Below are positions 17,586 through 22,500 of a stretch of DNA of 22,500 nt, in pieces. Position numbers and translations under genes: made by a program. The stretch's first letter is position 1. Each line of letters begins with the position of its first letter. The stretch is from Balamuthia mandrillaris (lineage: Eukaryota; Discosea; Longamoebia; Balamuthiidae), in contig JAVKOQ010000486.1 of the NCBI GenBank assembly GCA_031835245.1, positions 5,001-27,500 on the forward strand. Reading direction: 5' to 3'. The notes under the pieces were generated by a model, which was given only the letters and a program-made list of their open reading frames with translations, ran no database searches and was not told the origin of the DNA.

Positions 17586-17976
17586 TGTTGGCAACTGCCA
17601 ACATAACCAACTCTTTCTTCGTTTCTTTCTTCGTTTCTTTTCTCTTTTCTGTCGACAATCTCACGTCAGCTATCATCGATCTTTTATGTCGACACCGAGC
17701 CCTTCTGAAGATCTTTCTCCTGCCTTCCCTGGAACTTTCCCGAGCCTAGAACTTAAGAACAAAGAAACCAAGAAGTCACTCCCCAACCCCGAGCCCCTTT
17801 CCTTCCTTGGTTGCCTTCTCAACTATATATACTTTTCCCACAACCAAGAACACACAGACAAACAAACGAAGAAACAACACACTCACAAACACACTTGTTT
17901 TCTTCCTCTCATTAAATACGTTTGGCTCCCGTCTTTCTCTTGGTTCTTGTGTTGGTTCTATGCTCAGGTTCTAACA
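17586..17976 (+). repeat. Family A solo LTR nested in the Ty3 gag region, AGTG duplication
   Basis: 391 bp beginning TGTTGGCAACTGCCAACA and ending GGTTCTAACA. AGTG flanks both sides (17582-17585 and 17977-17980). It has a TATA box at about 17824-17831 and is in opposite orientation to the copy at 12859-13237. It lies next to a segment resembling a gag zinc knuckle, so it inserted into the Ty3 copy after that copy had integrated. Near-identity to the other A copy points to fairly recent activity of this family. Confidence 0.9.
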
Positions 17977-20900
17977 AGTGCTCAGCGCCCTGGCATCCTG
18001 GTCATCAGTGTAAACCCCACCAGCCTGCAGTGCTCAACTCTAGCTAAGCACAAACATCTTCGCCTTAGCAACCAGCTTTGGCACCATCACCACTCTTGAC
18101 ACCAACTCCTTCACTGGCTTCACCTTCCTCTGGTACTAACCAGCCATCTACAAACGCACTTGATGCCACCGCAAAGCAGGAGTTCATGGAAGCAGTCCGC
18201 CATGCCTGGGAGACTCAAGGCAACATAGAGCTTGCTGCCATCGACCTTAATGCCCTTCTTCACCCTGGCAACACCTCCGACACTGCTGCAGACGTTCCCA
18301 GCCCTGCAGTCACTCCTGAAGCAATCCATATGGAAGGTCTCGACACAGATGACGATGATGACATAGAAGACAACTGCGAGCATATAGTGGAACCTCCCAT
18401 CACGGCTCCCATCCTCCTTAATCATCAGCACCCCATAGCCTTCATAGACTCTGGTGCATCTTTTATCTCTCCAGCAGCAGCAGAAAAGTACCTCCATCCA
18501 GCGTCCTGTGAACACCATCATACGGTTATCTCCCACATTGATAACATGGAGATCACATTAGGCAACAGGTCCACCACCCATGTTACCTGCCATGCTGCAC
18601 ATATCCGCATCAACTGTGGCTCCCATAAGCTACATCACCACTTCTTCATCATGCCACTTCAAGGTGAGCATGAGATTTTGTTTGGAAGAGACATCACGTG
18701 ATGCATTAGTGTTGGTCTTTTCGGCCTTCCTGTGCATTACCCTCTTCCTAGCAAACAAGAAGAGTTCAAGGAAGATGACTCCAACATTTCCAACAAGGAT
18801 AAATGTGTTGAGCTTCCTCCTCCCCCTGACAATGCTTGAAAGATCGCCGAAGGCATCCACGACACGCTCCAGCACAACCAGCAAGTGCCTCATGGCCCCA
18901 GCAGTTCCCTTTTGGAAAGTGTAATTTACTTAAACACCGGCAATGTCAAACCTGTTTTCCACAAACAGTACACAATCCCTGAGATTTATCATAACTCGGT
19001 TTTTCGGCAACTCACTGTATGGCTCTGACACGGCGTCATTGCGCTCTCCTCACTTGACTACCAGTGGAATTCTCCCATCCTTCCAGTTCCCAAAAAGGAT
19101 GAACATGGCAAATGGTCGAAAGTCGGAATCTGCATAGACCCTAGTGGCATTAACCCTCTCCTCGCCAACAACGAGTACCCTATTGAGGACACCAAGGTTC
19201 TCATCGAACGAGCTCTAGGCCTCAAATGGGCTACCCTCTTGGACCTCGTCTGGTCCTACAACCAAATCCTGGTCTATCCACCTCACCAGGAAAAACTTAT
19301 GTTCACATGGCATGGCGTATGACTCAAGTTCGTGGGCGCACCTTTCTGCATCAAGCACATCCAGGCTGTCATGTCCCGCTTCATTGCAGCCGCCCTTCGC
19401 CTCCTTATTGACATCTTGTCTCACTACATGGACGACATCTTGGTCTTCACCAAATCCTCTTCGCTGGAACAGCACATCAGTGACATCATCAAGGTCATCA
19501 ATGCCCTCACTATTGCAGGCCTCTGTCTTCGCCTCAAAAAATGCCAGTTTGGTTATACAGGAGTGCGACTCCTTGGTCATATCATATCAAGAGATGGCCA
19601 CCTACCCGACCTAGAGAAAATCTCTACCTTTGCCACTCTGCCTATTCCCACCACAGGCAAGCAAATACAGAGCATCCTAGGTTTTACCAACTTCCTTCGG
19701 GACTACATTCCTCGCTATGCAGAGATCGTGGCACCCCTCAAGCCTCTCCAGAACGTCCCTGATATCCGACCTTATTGGAATGACAACTGTCAACAAGCAC
19801 TTGATACTTTCAAGCACGTCATCTCCAGTCCAACCATCCTAAGCGCACCAAATTGGGACAAACCCTTTCATGTAAGCATCGACACTTCTCAGCATGGTGT
19901 TGGTGCTGTACTCTACCAAGAAGACGACAATGGCAAGCGTAGCTACATCTGCTTTGCTAGCAAGGCTCTTAACCCCACTCAACACAATTATCCTTCCATC
20001 AAAAGAGAGCTGCTTGCCATCATCTTCGCCCTCCGCAGGTTCCATTACTACCTCATCGGCTGACACTTCTTACTCTACACCAACCTCAGACCTCTTGTGC
20101 ATCTTTTCAATGTGAAAGACCTCAATAGCATGCTTGCACACTGGGCTCTTGTGATCCTTCACTATGATTTCGAAGTTTTCCACCAGCCTGGCATTCACCA
20201 TATCTTGGAAGACTCCTTTTCACAGTTGTACACCCCTTTCATCCTCAGCAATACACCACTGAATGTTCCTCAAGTTCCTCAGAACACCAAAACTCTGGCC
20301 CCAAAGCCCAAAATTAATAACATCGAACTTGATGACAGCCAACACTTGGCTCCCTCACGTACATTAAATGACTTCATCAAGAACCTTCTCAGCAAAACAG
20401 TTCCTCCACCTGACGAATGTCAACAAATCTTGAAACGACTTCATTCCATCAGCCATGAACGTGCTGAAATCCTTCTTTGCAAAGTTCTTAAGGAAGGTTA
20501 CTTCTGGCCCAACATTCGCAATGACTGCCACAACACAGTATGCCATTGCAAGGAATGCCTTTGCTTCAACGTCATGCGACTTGGCTTCCACCCTCTCAAG
20601 TCGATACATGCTACTTTTCCCTTCAAGTATATTGCTATCAACCTTACTGGCCCCTTGCAAACAGACTTCATGGGCTATCAGTACATCTTCATCATCACAG
20701 ACATCACCACATGTTTTATGATTCTCCGCCCTCTCTAGGACAAATCCGCAGAAGAAGTCTCCCACGAGTTTGTCAAGATCATCTGCGAACTCAACTTCCC
20801 CAAAATCGTCCAGTCTGAAAACAGCTCTGAATTCATCAACAAAATCATGTCTGTAGTACGTGACCAGGCAGGTTTCGACCACTAGTTCATTTCTTCCTAC

Positions 20901-21668
20901 CACCCACGAGCCAATGGAGCTGCAGAAAGCCACATCAAGCTCACCAAATCCATGCTTCTGAAATCTCTTAAAGGTGACCTCGGACACTGGTCTACCTTCC
21001 TCCCCATCGCACAATTTGCCTTAAATCAGCAAATATCCCATCGCTCAGACTCCAAACCCTTTGAGCTCTTCTTTGGCAGACCTCTTTCTTACCCAAACAA
21101 CTACTTTAACAGCATATCCAAGCTAAAAACTCCACGTGAGATCACCTCTCTTACCAAGGTCATACTGCAAATCGTCTACCCTTCCATCTACAAAAAGGTT
21201 GCTAAATACTCCACCAACATAGAAAAACACTTCAATGCAATGAACAAAATCGTCCACTTTTCTTCTGGGGACAAGGTGATGCTGAAAAACTCATCAGCAA
21301 ACTCCAAAACCGACCCCAAATTTCTCAGCTCCTTCATCATCCACTACTGCACTGATAACAGAGCCTATATCGTTCAAGACATCATTAGCGACATACTCCC
21401 AGACAAGGTTCCTCCAAGTGCTTTCAAGCCTGTGGATCCTGACACTCCTTTTGAAGATGAGCCCTTCAAAGTGGAAAAGGTCCTTGATCATGATGGCCCA
21501 CCTTCTGATCGCTACTATCTCATGAAATGGAAAGAATACCCTGACTCAGATAACTCCTGGGTTGTAGCCAAGGACTTCAGCTCTCAGCGACCCATCACCA
21601 CCTACTGGGGGAAGAAGTACCCCAAGAAACGTTGCAAACGGTGTTAGTTCTCTTTGGGAAGGCAGTGA

Positions 21669-21810
21669 TGTTGGAAAACCAATAATTCACATTATTATGA
21701 CTTCCTGTCGACACTCTCCCTGGATACCCCAAATTCTCTCACCCCTTTTTATTTTCCTTTTTCCTGGTGACACATTCAAAGCACACCCTTTGGTCCACAC
21801 CCCTTTTTCA
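21669..21810 (+). repeat. 3' LTR of the Ty3 fossil, probably incomplete
   Basis: It begins TGTTGGAAAACCAATAATTC directly after a purine-rich tract (GGGAAGGCAGTGA) and matches the left LTR to TTTTTCA at 21810. There the sequence switches to the ~130-bp repeat also found at 5104. Confidence 0.75.
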
Positions 21811-21932
21811 TTTGACACCTTTCCAATGGGTACAATGAAAAATTATCCAAAAAATTTGGCTCACAATCCCACCCAAAATTTACTACCACGATTTTCCCTA
21901 TTTCATACCCCCTTGCCTTTGAGATATTGTAA
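21811..21932 (+). repeat. ~130-bp dispersed direct repeat, copy 2
   Basis: TTTGACACCTTTCCAATGGG through AATTTGGCTCACAATCCCAC to GATATTGTAATTTC matches 5107-5235, apart from a short deletion near 21890 and scattered changes. It abuts the end of the Ty3 right LTR. Confidence 0.85.
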
Positions 21933-22030
21933 TTTCTTGGTTTGCTTTTTTAATTAAGTAACGCAATGTTATACAATTTCTGAGGAGTCGGAAATATAAA
22001 ATCTACCAAAGGATTTAAATTTCGACTAAA

Positions 22031-22361
22031 ATGGAGCGATATAGTCCGTTGAAATGCAAGTGCTTGTTGATACAAAATGAGGGGGTGCAGAGAAAACAAG
22101 AGAAAAAATCGCTTTTCAAAGCACAGGAGCGAAGGGAGGATGCAGACTGCAGCAGCAGGTTCAAGCGCGGCTCCGGCCGCAACTGGCCTGCAAAAAGTCG
22201 GTCCAAACGGACATCCAGGTGCGGAGAGAAAGGATTGACAAGGAGCGAAGGTGGGTGGGTTTGGGAGTCACCATGGCGGCCCTGTGTGTGGGGAAGGAAA
22301 TTCCGCACATGCTGCGAGTTCATGGCATGGTTCCTACCAGCCGCACTAGTAGCCCTGGCCA
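22031..22361 (+). CDS. Possible first exon(s) of a host gene, partial
   Basis: Sequence from about 22030 is richer in G and C than the transposon zone. A GT donor after CCTGGCCAG (22361/22362) is matched by a pyrimidine-rich CTTCTTTTCTTCCAG that ends exactly at 22500, giving a 139-nt intron. An ATG at 22031 opens one frame (MERYSPLKCKC, then QRKQEKKSLFKAQERREDAD). Another frame looks better after about 22147 (LQQQVQARLRPQLACKK, QVRRERIDKERRWVG, IPHMLRVHGMVPTSR). All three frames are largely open, so the true frame and start cannot be decided here. No family was recognised. Confidence 0.3.
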
Positions 22362-22500
22362 GGTGATCATTTTTCTTTTGTCTATTCTCCGGTGGGAGTA
22401 AAAAAGAGGGAGCAGAGGGAGAAGGAAGAGAGGCAACAAAAAGGTGCACAGATCTGCCACAAACCAGCTGTGACCAGTTGCGAGTCTTCTTTTCTTCCAG

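Larger units (their letters stand above)
15957..21810 (+). mobile_element. Ty3/gypsy chromovirus fossil with two LTRs
   Basis: Parts in order: 5' LTR (15957-16167), gag region (about 16215-17585 and 17977-18060), aspartic protease with IDSGAS (about 18080-18700), reverse transcriptase with HYMDDILVFTKS (about 18930-19620), RNase H with DTSQHGVGAVLYQEDD (about 19680-20063), integrase (about 20340-20950 plus its C-terminal part to about 21400), chromodomain (DEPFKVEKVLDHDG...LMKWKEYPDSDNSW, about 21460-21600), purine-rich tract and 3' LTR (21669-21810). The order protease-RT-RNase H-integrase-chromodomain defines a chromovirus. The copy is broken, with roughly half a dozen or more interruptions, and is further split by a family A solo LTR. 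The LTRs differ at about 11 of 143 aligned positions by eye, so it is not a recent insertion. No target duplication is recognisable because the right LTR seems cut short. Confidence 0.9.

Noticed and set aside
22015-22449. Minus-strand 144-codon frame at the right edge
   Set aside because: No recognisable motif. The plus strand has a plausible donor and an acceptor at the window end, so a minus gene is less likely, though not excluded.
1-22500. tRNA and rRNA genes
   Set aside because: I looked for tRNA box motifs and rRNA-like sequence by eye and found none I could support.

Overview
The window is nuclear DNA of a eukaryote. At the left edge are two minus-strand host genes with short GT-AG introns and one clear GC-AG intron. 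The rest is mostly transposon debris, AT-rich for much of its length. I cannot name the organism. The (GGGA)n tract, compact genes and chromodomain Ty3 elements fit a protist, alga or early-diverging fungus, and choosing among these would be a guess.

Left host block (1-5071). An inositol 2-dehydrogenase-like oxidoreductase (59-1334, minus, 3 exons, 354 aa) is followed by a GPKOW/MOS2-type G-patch and KOW splicing factor (1726-3610, minus, 7 exons, 460 aa). Both models close in frame at every splice junction. After a short spacer, a weaker plus-strand two-exon model (4136-5071) spans a 618-nt intron made almost wholly of plus-strand pyrimidines.

Middle (5072-15956). This is a layered transposon graveyard. 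It holds a 5'-truncated Ty3/gypsy chromovirus fossil (5340-6887), a decayed intron-containing DDE-type transposase of a family I cannot place (6897-8524), and a compact 1.07-kb inverted-repeat element flanked by TTAA (8576-9656). That element carries one lysine/arginine/glutamine-rich reading frame. Next come a dense run of short inverted repeats (10137-10515), several solo LTRs of two families (A and B), and a second palindrome cluster (13269-13423). Four of the solo LTRs (two in this stretch, one at 15556-15820 and one inside the large element to the right) have exact 4-bp target duplications.

Right (15957-22500). A Ty3/gypsy chromovirus fossil with two LTRs, the right one apparently incomplete, runs from 15957 to 21810 with gag, protease, RT-RNase H, integrase and chromodomain remnants. 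It is itself interrupted by a family A solo LTR. Beyond it lie a copy of a ~130-bp repeat also present at 5104 and a possible 5' part of a plus-strand host gene whose putative intron ends at the last base of the window.

The two host genes are unrelated housekeeping functions (polyol metabolism and pre-mRNA splicing). The transposon layers give a relative insertion order: the oldest are the B-family fragments and the DDE transposon. The B solo LTR, the Ty3 copy and the TTAA element inserted into these, and the A solo LTR inserted later into the Ty3 copy.
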